A DNA stretch of 64,000 nucleotides from NCBI RefSeq assembly GCF_003752025.1, contig NZ_RJKR01000005.1, positions 1,030,241 to 1,094,240 on the forward strand, in the 5' to 3' direction. A program made the translations under genes and the position numbers. The notes beneath the pieces were generated by a model. The model made no database searches, had not been told where the DNA came from, and saw nothing but the letters and a program-made list of their open reading frames with translations. Numbering within the stretch: position 1 is the stretch's first letter; every line of letters begins with the position of its first letter. The stretch comes from Curtobacterium sp. PhB115 (GTDB lineage Bacteria; Actinomycetota; Actinomycetes; Actinomycetales; Microbacteriaceae). Below are positions 49,831 to 58,863 of this stretch, in pieces.

Positions 49831-50717
49831 AGCGCCACCCCGGTCGCTCCCGCCACCGTCAACGTCGTGCCCGAGGTGTACGACGACTCCGGACCGGCGA
49901 GGTACACGTACGCGCTGCCGAGCTCGACGGGTTGAGCCGGGCGCCCGAACGGGGTGTCCTGACCGTAGCGGGCGATCTCGTCCCCGGGGTAGCTGATCGG
50001 CTGCAGCGGCGTCCACACCGGGCCGGGGACCACCGTGTTCGCGCGGATCCCCTTGGCAGCGAGCTGCCGGGCGAGGCCGTTCGTGTAGGTGATGATCGCG
50101 GCCTTCGTCGCCGCGTAGTCGATCATCCGGTCCTGCGGCTGCGTCGCCGAGACCGAGCTCGTCGTGACGATCGCGCTGCCTGGTGCCATGTGCGGCACCG
50201 CCGCGCGCACCAGCCAGAACAGCGAGTAGAGGTTGACCTTCATCGTGCGGTCGAAGTCCTCGGTCGACTGTTCGGTGACGTCCTCGTGCACCTTCTGGTG
50301 CCCGGCGACCAGGACGAGGGCATCGAGCCCACCGAGTTCGCGCACCGCGGTCCGGACCAGGTCGTCGCAGAAGCCCTCGTCCGTCAGGTCGCCCGGCAGC
50401 ATGAGCGCGTTGCGACCGAGGTCGGCCACCAGGTCACGGACCTCGGTCAGGTCGTCGATCTCCTCGGGCAGGGCGTTCAGCGCGACGTCCGCGCCTTCCT
50501 TCGCCATCGCGATCGCGGCGGCACGCCCGATGCCGGAGTCCGCCCCGGTGACGAGCACGCGGTACCCCCGCATCCGCCCCGTGCCGAGGTAGCTCGTCTC
50601 GCCGTGGTCGGGAGCGGGGTCCATCGCGCTCGCCAGCCCGGACCCCTGCTGGGTCTGCGCGGGGAACGGCGGACGGGGGAACTGGTCGCGCGGGTCCTGC
50701 TTGTCGAGCTGACTCAT
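49827..50717 (-). CDS. short-chain dehydrogenase/reductase (YhdF/YgcW-like)
   Basis: This 296-residue SDR has an N-terminal extension of about 45 residues (QDPRDQFPRPPFPAQTQQGSG), typical of the YhxC/YhdF general-stress branch. The cofactor loop is LVTGADSGIGRAAAIAMAKEGADV. A Ser in IVTTSSVSATQP, YAATKAAI as the YxxxK, and PGPVWTPLQP follow. The substrate is unknown. It is translationally coupled to ligD and divergent from ku, an unusual partner for end joining; it may simply share stress induction. Confidence 0.88.
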   Translation of the reverse strand: MSQLDKQDPRDQFPRPPFPAQTQQGSGLASAMDPAPDHGETSYLGTGRMRGYRVLVTGADSGIGRAAAIAMAKEGADVALNALPEEIDDLTEVRDLVADLGRNALMLPGDLTDEGFCDDLVRTAVRELGGLDALVLVAGHQKVHEDVTEQSTEDFDRTMKVNLYSLFWLVRAAVPHMAPGSAIVTTSSVSATQPQDRMIDYAATKAAIITYTNGLARQLAAKGIRANTVVPGPVWTPLQPISYPGDEIARYGQDTPFGRPAQPVELGSAYVYLAGPESSYTSGTTLTVAGATGVAL

Positions 50718-50823
50718 GCGCCCATCGTGCACGTCCCCGCCACCGGACGGTCCAGCGAAGCCGGATCTGTGGAGAACCCGTCGCCTGCGGGCACTCCCGC
50801 ACAGGGACGGGCATCATGTGGTG

Positions 50824-51846
50824 ATGAGGTCGATCTGGAAGGGCTCCATCGCGTTCGGGCTGGTCAACGTGCCGATCAAGGTGTACGCAGCCACCGAGAC
50901 CCACGACGTGTCCCTGCACCAGGTCCACGACGAGGACAAGGGCAGGATCCGGTACAAGCGGGTCTGCGAGTTCGGGCACGAGGTCGAGTACGGCGACATC
51001 CAGCGCGCCTACGACGACGGCGACAAGACCGTGGTGCTGACCGCGGACGACTTCAAGCAGCTCCCCGAGGAGCAGTCGCACGAGGTCGAGGTCCTCGAGT
51101 TCGTGCCGCTCGACCAGGTCGACCCGATGATGTTCGAGAAGACGTACTACCTCGAGCCCGACTCGCGCTCGCCGAAGGCGTACGTCCTGCTGCGCGAGAC
51201 CCTGTCGAAGACGGACCGGCTGGCGATCGTGCAGTTCACGCTCCGGCAGAAGACCCGGCTCGGCGTGCTCCGGGTGCACGACGACGTCATCCTGCTGCAG
51301 GGCCTGCTGTGGGGCGACGAGGTGCGTGCGGCCGACTTCAAGGCCCTCGACTCGTCGGTGAAGGTCAGCGCGAACGAGCTGAAGATGTCGTCGTCGCTCG
51401 TCGAGAGCATGTCGACGGACTTCGATCCCGACCGCTACACCGACTCCTACCAAGAGGAACTCCAGCAGCTCATCGACGCCAAGCTCGAGGCCGGTGACGA
51501 CATCGACACCGAGAAGACGTTCGGCGAGAAGCCGGACGAGGACGACGACGAGGGCGGCGACGTCCTCGACCTGATGGCCGCCCTGCGTGCGTCCGTGGAC
51601 AAGAAGCGGACGGGAGGCGCGGGGTCGCGTTCGGCGTCCCGGTCACGGTCGTCGTCGGGTTCCGAATCGAGCACGTCCGGCTCGACGAAGAAGGCTCCGG
51701 CCGCGAAGGCGCCCGCCGAGAAGACTGCGCCCGCGAAGAAGGCCCCCGCGAAGAAGACCCCGGCGAAGAAGGCCCCGGCAAAGAAGGCACCTGCGAAGCA
51801 GCCCGCGGCCAAGAAGGCGACCGCCGAGAAGAAGCAGGCGAGCTAG
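50824..51846 (+). CDS. ku: Ku protein (bacterial non-homologous end joining)
   Basis: This 340-residue Ku homologue has MRSIWKGSIAFGLVNVPIKVYAATE at the start, RIRYKRVCEFGHEVEYGDIQRAYDDG and the core beta barrel. The end is a C-terminal tail of repeated PAKKA units (about residues 285-340) rich in Lys, Ala and Pro. The tail is known to bind DNA in related actinobacterial Ku proteins. It forms a ring on broken ends and recruits LigD. The gene is divergent from the SDR-ligD operon across a 106-bp promoter region. Its stop overlaps the convergent DUF6328 gene by four bases. Confidence 0.96.
   Translation: MRSIWKGSIAFGLVNVPIKVYAATETHDVSLHQVHDEDKGRIRYKRVCEFGHEVEYGDIQRAYDDGDKTVVLTADDFKQLPEEQSHEVEVLEFVPLDQVDPMMFEKTYYLEPDSRSPKAYVLLRETLSKTDRLAIVQFTLRQKTRLGVLRVHDDVILLQGLLWGDEVRAADFKALDSSVKVSANELKMSSSLVESMSTDFDPDRYTDSYQEELQQLIDAKLEAGDDIDTEKTFGEKPDEDDDEGGDVLDLMAALRASVDKKRTGGAGSRSASRSRSSSGSESSTSGSTKKAPAAKAPAEKTAPAKKAPAKKTPAKKAPAKKAPAKQPAAKKATAEKKQAS
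51715..51840 (+). repeat. in-gene tandem repeat encoding PAKKA/PAKKT
   Basis: About six 15-bp units near CCCGCGAAGAAGGCC encode the basic Ku tail. Such repeats commonly vary between strains. Confidence 0.8.
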
Positions 51847-52355
51847 GCGTCCTCGTCGGTGTCGCGTCGGGTCCGTCGCAGCGCGAGCGGCACCGACACC
51901 CACAGCACGGCCGTGCCGAGGAACACCGCTGCTCCCCCGACGATGCCCCCGACGTCCCCGATGACCACGTCGAACACGAAGAGCACGGTGCCGGCGAAGA
52001 GCAGCGCGCTCGCGATGAGCGTCGCGAGCAGGATCACGTTGCCCGCCCGGACCAGGTCGTGCTTCTGCCGTTGCCGGAACACCAGCCGGTGCGTCGCGAC
52101 CGCCGACAGGGCAGTCACGGTCACGAGGACGGCGAGGACCACCAGCACGAGGTAGATCGCCTCCTGCGCCTGGTCGAGCGTCGTGAAGCGCTGCTGGAAC
52201 GGCAGGGTCAGCAGGAACCCGGCGAGGATCTGCGTCCCGGTCTGCACGATCCGCAGTTCCTGCTGGATGTCCGCCCAGTTGCGGTCCCACCGCTCGGTCG
52301 GCGTCTCGTGCCGTCCACGCTCGGTCGCCCGCGGGTCGCCGTCCACCTCGCTCAT
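51843..52355 (-). CDS. DUF6328 membrane protein
   Basis: This 170-residue protein has four membrane segments and the typical beginning of the family, ETPTERWDRNWADIQQELRIVQTGTQILAGFLLTLPFQQRF, ending in a charged tail. Function unknown. Its stop shares bases with the ku stop on the opposite strand. It is divergent from the monooxygenase-like gene (80-bp gap). Confidence 0.82.
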   Translation of the reverse strand: MSEVDGDPRATERGRHETPTERWDRNWADIQQELRIVQTGTQILAGFLLTLPFQQRFTTLDQAQEAIYLVLVVLAVLVTVTALSAVATHRLVFRQRQKHDLVRAGNVILLATLIASALLFAGTVLFVFDVVIGDVGGIVGGAAVFLGTAVLWVSVPLALRRTRRDTDEDA

Positions 52356-52435
52356 ACCGAGAACCTACCCGTGGCACTTCCCGCGCCGGTCCGCCGCGAC
52401 ACGAGCCGGTAACACGGGTCCGCGAGACTGGACGG

Positions 52436-53047
52436 ATGACTCCACAAGAGCCAGGAGCCCTGCAGTCGTCACCCGAGACCGCCGGCCCGCCCGTCACCGT
52501 GTCCATCACCCGCCTGGTCGAACCCGACCGCATCCCGGAGGTCACCCGCTGGGTGCAGTCCGGCGTGAACCTCGCAAACCGGTACCCGGGCTTCCTCGGC
52601 TCCGGGTGGGTCCGGTCACGGGCACAGTCCCGCGAGTGGCACATGCTCTACCGGTTCGCCGACCACGAGTCCCTGGCGACGTGGGAGAACTCCGACGACC
52701 GGCTCCGCTGGCTCGACCTCGGCCGTGACCTCGTCGTGGAGTCCCGCGTCGAGAAGCGCACCGGGATCGAGGGCTGGTTCGACGCCCCCGCGGACGCCCC
52801 GGCCTCGAGCGCTCCGCCGCGCTGGAAGCAGGCGGTCAGCATCTGGCTCGGGTTCTTCCCGGTGAACCTGGCGTTCACGTACCTGGTCAGCTGGCTGCTC
52901 CCAGCGTTCGGCGCGCTGCCGGTCCTGCCCCGGGTGCTCATCACGACGCTCGTGCTCACACCGATCATGACGTTCTGGGTGCTGCCCTTCGTGACGACGC
53001 TGATCCGTCCGTGGCTGCTGGCTCCGCCGAGGTCCGAGCGGGCTTAA
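52436..53047 (+). CDS. antibiotic biosynthesis monooxygenase-domain membrane protein
   Basis: This 203-residue protein: residues 20-105 form an ABM-like ferredoxin fold (VTVSITRLVEPDRIPEVTRWVQSGVNLANRYPGFLGSGWVRS ... EWHMLYRFADHESLATWENSDDRLRWL). Two membrane segments follow (VSIWLGFFPVNLAFTYLVSWLLP and RVLITTLVLTPIMTFWVLPFV). This two-part design is common in bacteria; the function is unproven. The stop overlaps the end of the convergent TetR gene. Confidence 0.82.
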   Translation: MTPQEPGALQSSPETAGPPVTVSITRLVEPDRIPEVTRWVQSGVNLANRYPGFLGSGWVRSRAQSREWHMLYRFADHESLATWENSDDRLRWLDLGRDLVVESRVEKRTGIEGWFDAPADAPASSAPPRWKQAVSIWLGFFPVNLAFTYLVSWLLPAFGALPVLPRVLITTLVLTPIMTFWVLPFVTTLIRPWLLAPPRSERA

Positions 53048-53655
53048 CCGACGGCCCCGAGCGGCACGGTCCCGTCGTGGCCGAGGGCGTCCCATCCGAC
53101 CTGCAGCATCCGCGGCCGGGCCTCGGCCGCCGAGGCCTCGGTCTCGTACGTCAGTGCGAGCATCACGATCGCACCGAACGCACCGGAGACCCGTGCCCGC
53201 CGGTCGAGCGGGGTGGCCGTGGCGTCGGCCATGTCGATGCCGAACACGTCGAGGAGCGTCGCGGCGACCGGTTCGAGCCGGACGCCGACGTCGTCCCCGC
53301 GCCGCAGGGTGAACGCAGCGAGCGCGAGTTCTGCCCAACCCGGCCGGGAGAGCGCGAGGTCGGCGATCCCCGCGAGCGCTGCGGCGTCGCGGGACTCCCC
53401 CGCGGGCGCAGCGGAGGCGGCAGCACGGATCGCCTCGGTCTGCTCGGTGCACTGCGCGAGCGCGGCCTCGACGAGCAGCTCCTTGCTCGTGAACCGGGCG
53501 AGGATGCCCGCCTTCGAGTAGCCGGCCTGGTCAGCGACGGCCTGCACGGCGGTGTCCTTGATGCCGCGGCGGGCGATGAGTCCGGCGGTGATGTCCAGGA
53601 CGTCCCCGTTGATCTCCTCGGCAGAGGGCCGAGCCCGGCGCCCGGGGCGGGTCAC
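53044..53655 (-). CDS. TetR-family transcriptional regulator
   Basis: This 203-residue protein has an N-terminal helix-turn-helix (EINGDVLDITAGLIARRGIKDTAVQAVADQAGYSKAGILARFTSKELLVEAAL) and a helical ligand domain. The GTG overlaps the stop of the upstream DUF998 gene by four bases, so the regulator is made with the membrane protein and probably controls that operon. No operator is obvious. Confidence 0.87.
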   Translation of the reverse strand: MTRPGRRARPSAEEINGDVLDITAGLIARRGIKDTAVQAVADQAGYSKAGILARFTSKELLVEAALAQCTEQTEAIRAAASAAPAGESRDAAALAGIADLALSRPGWAELALAAFTLRRGDDVGVRLEPVAATLLDVFGIDMADATATPLDRRARVSGAFGAIVMLALTYETEASAAEARPRMLQVGWDALGHDGTVPLGAVG

Positions 53656-54362
53656 GCTCCGACCGCCGAGGCCCGTGCCGCCCGCCGGCGCCGGGCACCC
53701 GCGACGAGCAGGGCGATCCCGGTCACGAGCTCCCACGCGACGATCGTGTACACGGACGCACGCTCCCACACGCCGTCGGGGAGCACGTCGATCGCCGTCG
53801 ACGACGAGTCGACGACGAGCATGACGAGGGAGACGAGGCCGACGATCCCGAGCACGACGCTCGTGATCCGGTAGGCCGCCGGTGCCCGCAGCGCCCGGGA
53901 TCCCATGCCGGCGGTGATCGCCACGAGGTTGCCGGTCGTGATCGCTGCCGCGGCACCGAGCACGTGGAACACGATGGTGCCACCGTCGGTGCTCGTCTGG
54001 CTGCCGTGGAACGAGCCGACCAGGACCATCCCGACCAGGTGGACCACGGCGAGGACCGCGGTCGCCACCCGCGCACGGCGGGATGCGGCACGGAACACCA
54101 CGACGGCGAGCACCGCTGCGATCCCGAACAGGACGCCCTGCCCGATGAACGTCGTGTTCATGAGCACGTGCAGCGGTGAGTCGATGGACCGCCCCTGGAA
54201 CGAGCCGACGTCGGGGACCCCGAGGTCGGAGATGTAGTTCGTCGCGTAGTCGTAGCCGGGGAACGCCGACGCCGAGACCGCCTCACCGACGAGCCAGCCG
54301 ACCCCCGCGAGCGTCCAGAGTGCGCCGGGCATGAGTGCGCGGGAAGTGTCCGATTCGGTCAT
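53652..54362 (-). CDS. DUF998 membrane protein
   Basis: This 236-residue protein has about six membrane segments and the DUF998 pattern: LAGVGWLVGEAVSASAFPGYDYATNYISDLGVPDVG at the start and MNTTFIGQGVLFGIAAVLAVVVF. The role is unknown. It is co-transcribed with the TetR regulator behind it. The gene begins 19 bases beyond the stop of the Ppx gene, both leftward. Confidence 0.85.
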   Translation of the reverse strand: MTESDTSRALMPGALWTLAGVGWLVGEAVSASAFPGYDYATNYISDLGVPDVGSFQGRSIDSPLHVLMNTTFIGQGVLFGIAAVLAVVVFRAASRRARVATAVLAVVHLVGMVLVGSFHGSQTSTDGGTIVFHVLGAAAAITTGNLVAITAGMGSRALRAPAAYRITSVVLGIVGLVSLVMLVVDSSSTAIDVLPDGVWERASVYTIVAWELVTGIALLVAGARRRRAARASAVGA

Positions 54363-54381
54363 GTACTGACCATAACGGTCA

Positions 54382-55326
54382 CTACTTGGAGTTGCCGAGC
54401 ACCGACAACTGGTCGAGCCGCTCCAGGATCACGCCCTCGCGCAGCGCCCACGGGCAGATCTCCAGCGCCGGCAGGTCGAAGATGTCCAGGCATGCTTCGG
54501 CGACGAGCGCACCCGGCACCACCTGGTGCGCCCGGCTCGCCGACACCCCGGGCAGCGTCGCGAGTTCGTCGACCGACATCGTCAGCAGCGCGGGCAGCTT
54601 CGACCGGAGCACGTCGCCGTCGAGCGCCCGCGGCACGAGCGGACCTGCACCCGAGGGCGCTGCCCCGCAGATCCGGGCGATCGACCGGAAGGTCTTCGAG
54701 GTCGCGACGGCCCGGTCCGGACGTCCGGCGCGGAGCAGCTTGCCGGCGTCGCGAGCGATCTCCACGCGGATCTCGTGCCGGATCCGGCGGACGTCGTCCT
54801 CGGTCGGCGTGCCCTCGGCGAAGTACGAGCGGGCGAGCCGTGCGGCGCCGATCGGCATCGACCACGCGACGTCGGGTGCTTCGTCGGCACCTCCGGCGAT
54901 CTCGAGCGAGCCACCGCCGATGTCGAACACCGCGAGCCGTCCTGCCGACCACCCGAACCACCGTCGGACGGCCAGGAACGTCAGTCGCGCCTCGTCGCCA
55001 CCGGACAGGACGGCCAGCTCGACGCCGGTCGAGGCCTCGACGTGGGCGAGCACCGCGTCGGAGTTCACCGCGTCGCGCACGGCCGAGGTCGCGAAGGCGA
55101 GCATGTCCTCGCAGCCGCGTTCCTCGGCGACGCGGACGGCATCCGCGACGAACTGCGTCAGCGCGTCGACGCCCTGCGGTGTCACCGCGCCGGAGTCGTC
55201 GAGGTGCTCGGCGAGCCGCAGCGGCTGCTTGAACGAGGACGCCGGCAGTGGCGCGGCGCCGCCGTGGGCGTCCACCACGAGCAGGTGGCCGGTGTTGGAC
55301 CCGATGTCGAGGACTCCCACGCGCAT
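54382..55326 (-). CDS. ppx: Ppx/GppA exopolyphosphatase family protein
   Basis: This 314-residue actin-fold phosphatase has [40 protein letters not shown], the second phosphate loop [14 protein letters not shown] and [23 protein letters not shown]. It resembles the short actinobacterial Ppx1 that removes phosphate from polyphosphate (and possibly pppGpp). The catalytic glutamate would lie near ATSAVRD. No HD-type C-terminal domain is present. No polyphosphate kinase gene is nearby. Confidence 0.9.
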   Translation of the reverse strand: MRVGVLDIGSNTGHLLVVDAHGGAAPLPASSFKQPLRLAEHLDDSGAVTPQGVDALTQFVADAVRVAEERGCEDMLAFATSAVRDAVNSDAVLAHVEASTGVELAVLSGGDEARLTFLAVRRWFGWSAGRLAVFDIGGGSLEIAGGADEAPDVAWSMPIGAARLARSYFAEGTPTEDDVRRIRHEIRVEIARDAGKLLRAGRPDRAVATSKTFRSIARICGAAPSGAGPLVPRALDGDVLRSKLPALLTMSVDELATLPGVSASRAHQVVPGALVAEACLDIFDLPALEICPWALREGVILERLDQLSVLGNSK

Positions 55327-55389
55327 GCCACAACGCTAGCGGCCGGTCCGCGCTCGACGAGCGAAGGGCAACAGGCCGGGAGGCCCGTC

Positions 55390-56247
55390 CTACGCCCGCA
55401 GGAACGCCTCGAGTTCATCCGTGGTCGGGTACGAGGCCTGTGCCCCGGCCTTGGTCGCGGCGTACGCCCCGACCCCCACCGCGAACCGTGCGGCGTCGAC
55501 GAGGGAGTCCCCCGCCGCCAGCCGGAGGGCCACCGACCCCATGAAGGCGTCGCCGCAGCCCGTCGTGTCCACCGGCTCGACCCGCACGGCGTCGATCGAC
55601 ACCGGGTCGGCGTCGCCGTCGTGCACGACGCAGCCCGAACCACCGCGGGTGACGATCGACCGTGCGACACCGTGCTCGCCGAGCGACGCAGCCTCGTGCT
55701 CGTTCACCAGCAGCACGTCGGTCAGTTCGAGCAGCTCGGCGGGGACGGCTCCGAACGGCGACAGGTTCGTGAGCACCGTGACCCCGGCGGCGTGCGCTGA
55801 CCGGGCCGCCGACAGGACCACGTCGATCGAGACCTCGAGGCAGAGTCCCAGGACCCCGGCATCGTCGAAGGCGTCGGCGGGGACGTCGTCCGGCGTCAGC
55901 GTGCCGTTCGCGCCGGCGGAGATCACGATGGTGTTCTCGCCGGCCGAGTCGACCGTGATGACGGCGGTGCCGGTGGCCACGCCCTCCCGGACGGCGACGT
56001 GCGTTGTGTCCGCACCCGCAGCCGCGACGGAGTCGCGGAGCAGCGCACCGTTCCCGTCGTCGCCGACCGCACCGATCATGCGGACCGTGCCCCCGAGCCT
56101 CCCGGCAGCCACCGCCTGGTTGGCGGACTTGCCACCCGGAAGGATGCGGAGGTCGGACCCTTGCAGGGTCTCACCGGGCTTGGGGAAGCGCTCCGTGCGG
56201 ACCACCAGGTCCGCGTTGAGGCTGCCCACGACGACGATGCCGGTCAT
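55390..56247 (-). CDS. rbsK: ribokinase (PfkB family)
   Basis: This 285-residue PfkB kinase has IVVVGSLNADLVVRTERFPKPGETLQGSDLRILPGGKSANQAVAAGRLGG, the ribokinase opening. VDTTGCGDAFMGSVALRLAAG holds the catalytic aspartate and anion hole. It phosphorylates ribose at O5. Its ATG overlaps the MFS stop by four bases. It is the last gene of the nucleoside hydrolase-MFS-ribokinase unit, so it would use ribose freed from nucleosides. A single GGGAGGCCCG arm lies just after the stop. Confidence 0.92.
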   Translation of the reverse strand: MTGIVVVGSLNADLVVRTERFPKPGETLQGSDLRILPGGKSANQAVAAGRLGGTVRMIGAVGDDGNGALLRDSVAAAGADTTHVAVREGVATGTAVITVDSAGENTIVISAGANGTLTPDDVPADAFDDAGVLGLCLEVSIDVVLSAARSAHAAGVTVLTNLSPFGAVPAELLELTDVLLVNEHEAASLGEHGVARSIVTRGGSGCVVHDGDADPVSIDAVRVEPVDTTGCGDAFMGSVALRLAAGDSLVDAARFAVGVGAYAATKAGAQASYPTTDELEAFLRA

Positions 56248-57662
56248 GCGGCGGCTCCTGTCTCGGCCGAGGCCGGGCGCGGGATGAGGAAGGACGTGGC
56301 GAGTGCCGCACAGGTGATGACGGCTCCCAGCAGCATGGCACCGGAGTACCCGGCGGTGCCCGCGGACCCGCCGACCCCGAGGGCGATCTGGAGCGCCGGC
56401 AGCACGGCGAAGCTGACTCCGGCACCGAGGTTGAAGGCGCCCGCGTTCAGGCCGGGCAGGAAGCCGGGGTTCGACTCCGGCGAGAGCACGATGCCCAGGC
56501 CGTTCAGGATGATGTTCGCGATGCCCGCGTAGGTGATGCCGATCAGCACCGTCGCCGTGACGAGGACCGGCAGGGAGTGCACCCCGACGATCGCCATCAG
56601 GATCGTCGACACGATGCTGCCGATCAGGCCGAAGCGGAGCACGGCCCGGTACCCGATCGTCGGCGCGAGGCGTCCCGCGAACGGACCGACGATCCAGCCG
56701 ACCAGTGCGTACGGGGTGAGGAACACGAGCGAGGCCAGGTCGGGCTCCATGCCGAAGCCGACGTCGCCGTTCTGCGCCAGGGAGGTGACCAGGCCGTTCA
56801 CGACCGCGAAGACGCCTGTCATGGTGAGGAAGGTCGTCGCGAGCAGTGCCCACGTCGCGCGGCGCTTGAGGAACCGGGTCTCGACGAGGGGTTCCTTCAC
56901 CCGCGACTCCACCGCCCAGAAGACCGCGAAGGCCGCGAGGGCGACGACGATGCCCCCGATCACGAGCACCGGGTTGGCAGCGCCGAGCTTGCCGGCCTCG
57001 TTGAACGCGGTGAGCAGTGCGCCGACGCTCACCACGAGCGGGACCACGCCGACCCAGTCCATCCGGGTGCCGGCGGACGGCTTCGACTCGACGCCCCACA
57101 GCGCGACGAGTGCCAGGGCGATCACGGTGACGACGGCGATCACCCAGAAGATGCCGCGGAAGCCGAAGTTGGTGGCGATCCAGCCGCCGGCCAGCGCGTC
57201 GATGCCGGCGATGCCGCCGTTCACCGCGGTGAGCAGCCCGAGGGCGGCGCCGTAGCGCTTCGGGTCGGCGATCTCGTTGCGGAGCACGAGCAGGGAGATC
57301 GGCACGACCGGCCCGGTGACACCCTGGATGATGCGGCCGGTGAAGAGCATCGGGACGTTCACGGCGAGCGCGGCGACGATGCTGCCGACGAGCATCACGG
57401 CGAGCATGCCGATCAGGACGCGCTTGCGGCCGACGATGTCAGACAGGCGCGGCAGGAACAGCGAGAACAGCGCGGCGAGCGTGAAGTACAGGGTCTGCGA
57501 GAGCCCGATCGTCGCGTCGTCGGTCTTGAGCTCCCGCGCCATGGTGACCAGGGCGGGGCTGAGCATGCTCGCGTTCAGCTGGAACGCGATGCAGGCGGCG
57601 AGGAGCGCGGCGGTCAGTGCGCCGATCGACTTCTTCGACATCGTCGTCGAGGTGGTGGTCAT
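56244..57662 (-). CDS. MFS transporter of the nucleoside/ribose operon
   Basis: This 472-residue protein has about 14 membrane segments: FLPRLSDIVGRKRVLIGMLAVM (motif A), LFTGRIIQGVTGPVVPISLLVLRNEI and many Gly-rich helices. This 14-helix type resembles drug exporters, but the position between a nucleoside hydrolase and a ribokinase suggests it imports nucleosides or ribose. The start lies five bases after the hydrolase stop. It is expected to be under LacI control with its neighbours. Confidence 0.87.
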   Translation of the reverse strand: MTTTSTTMSKKSIGALTAALLAACIAFQLNASMLSPALVTMARELKTDDATIGLSQTLYFTLAALFSLFLPRLSDIVGRKRVLIGMLAVMLVGSIVAALAVNVPMLFTGRIIQGVTGPVVPISLLVLRNEIADPKRYGAALGLLTAVNGGIAGIDALAGGWIATNFGFRGIFWVIAVVTVIALALVALWGVESKPSAGTRMDWVGVVPLVVSVGALLTAFNEAGKLGAANPVLVIGGIVVALAAFAVFWAVESRVKEPLVETRFLKRRATWALLATTFLTMTGVFAVVNGLVTSLAQNGDVGFGMEPDLASLVFLTPYALVGWIVGPFAGRLAPTIGYRAVLRFGLIGSIVSTILMAIVGVHSLPVLVTATVLIGITYAGIANIILNGLGIVLSPESNPGFLPGLNAGAFNLGAGVSFAVLPALQIALGVGGSAGTAGYSGAMLLGAVITCAALATSFLIPRPASAETGAAA

Positions 57663-57667
57663 GGCGG

Positions 57668-58696
57668 TCAGGCCTCCGGGGTGGTGGTGGCGCCGGTCTC
57701 GACGGCGACGGCGACGCCGCCCGGGGTCCAGCCGGTGTCGGGCGTCTCACCGATGCGCTCGAGGGCATCGACGACGAGGTCCCAGAACCGGCCGTGGTCG
57801 AGCTCCATCGCGGCGCTCGTGCGGCAGTCCTCCGGCGCTGGCGCAAGGAAGTCGGCGACGGTCATGCCGAGGGTGTGGGTGCCCTGCGTCTCGACGTGGA
57901 TCGGCACCTTGACGGCGCGGACGACGGTCGGGTCGATGACGTACGCGACGGCGCAGGGGTCGTGCACCGGCGGGGCGTCGAAGCCCTGCACGTCGCGGTA
58001 GGTCTGGCCGAAGAACTCGAGGAGCTCCCCGACGAACGCGGCGGGACCGGTGCCGATCGCGGCGATGCGCGCGGCGACCTCCGGGGTGGCGAGCGCCTGG
58101 TGGGTCAGGTCGAGGCCGACCATGACGACGTCCCACCCGGCCTCGAACACGATCGAGGCAGCCTCGGGGTCGATGACGATGTTGAACTCGGCGACGGGGC
58201 TCCAGTTGCCGACGTGCACACCGCCGCCCATCAGCACGACCTGCTTGACGCGCTCGACGATGCGGGGCTCCTTGCGGGCGGCGAGCGCGATGTTCGTGAG
58301 ACCGGCGGTGGGCACGATGGTGACGGTGCCGGGCTCGTGGGCCATGACGGTGTCGATGATGAGGTCGACCGCGTGCCGCTCGTCCAGGGCGAAGGACGGC
58401 TCCGGGAGCATGGTGCCGTCGAGGCCGCTCTCGCCGTGGATGTCCTCGGCCACCTCGATCTCGCGCAGCAGCGGTCGCTCGGCACCGGCGGCGAACGGCA
58501 CACCGGTGATCCCGGCGATGCGGGCGACGGCGAGGGCGTTCCGGGTGACCTTCGGCAGGGTCTGGTTGCCGACCACGGTGGTCACGGCCAGGAGCTCGAT
58601 GTCCGGGTTGCCGTGGGCCAGCAGCATCGCCACGGCGTCGTCGTGACCGGGGTCGCAGTCGAGGATGATCTTCTCGGGCACGCGGGGGCGCTCCAC
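57668..58696 (-). CDS. inosine-uridine preferring nucleoside hydrolase
   Basis: This 342-residue protein has KIILDCDPGHDDAVAMLLAHGNPDIELLAVTTVVGNQTL with the calcium-binding D-x-D-x3-DD cluster. TIVPTAGLTNIALAAR, VVLMGGGVHVGNWSPVAEFNIVIDPEAA and VHDPCAVAYV follow. These are IUNH family hallmarks. It splits purine or pyrimidine nucleosides to base and ribose. First gene of a three-gene operon with the MFS and ribokinase, divergent from the LacI gene; two operators lie in the 167-bp gap. The GTG start is the nearest to the family core. Confidence 0.93.
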   Translation of the reverse strand: MERPRVPEKIILDCDPGHDDAVAMLLAHGNPDIELLAVTTVVGNQTLPKVTRNALAVARIAGITGVPFAAGAERPLLREIEVAEDIHGESGLDGTMLPEPSFALDERHAVDLIIDTVMAHEPGTVTIVPTAGLTNIALAARKEPRIVERVKQVVLMGGGVHVGNWSPVAEFNIVIDPEAASIVFEAGWDVVMVGLDLTHQALATPEVAARIAAIGTGPAAFVGELLEFFGQTYRDVQGFDAPPVHDPCAVAYVIDPTVVRAVKVPIHVETQGTHTLGMTVADFLAPAPEDCRTSAAMELDHGRFWDLVVDALERIGETPDTGWTPGGVAVAVETGATTTPEA

Positions 58697-58769
58697 TTCT
58701 TCGGGGAATCGGGGTCGGGGCTCGACGTGGTGGGGATCCGCGGACCGGCAGAACGTCGGTCAGCAGCGC

Positions 58770-58807
58770 GTCAAGCGTTTGACATGCAAACACGTCAAGC
58801 GTTTGAC
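58770..58807. promoter_or_regulatory. two identical LacI-type operators
   Basis: GTCAAGCGTTTGAC occurs at 58770-58783 and again at 58794-58807, centres 24 bp apart. Each is a near-perfect palindrome with the central CG and TCAA/TTGA halves typical of LacI-family sites. Between them, GTTTGACATGCAAAC forms a further partial palindrome. They lie between the divergent nucleoside hydrolase and LacI genes. Confidence 0.85.
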
Positions 58808-58863
58808 GTCAAGTCGCCACCGGAGGCAGCCGGCCCGAGGATCTCGCTCGGTAGCATCGACGC

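Noticed and set aside
47218..49935. 905-codon open frame on the + strand opposite ligD
   Set aside because: Its codon pattern and Arg/Val/Gly-rich translation are those of the complementary frame of a high-GC gene; it shows no domain, while the - strand gives a complete LigD.
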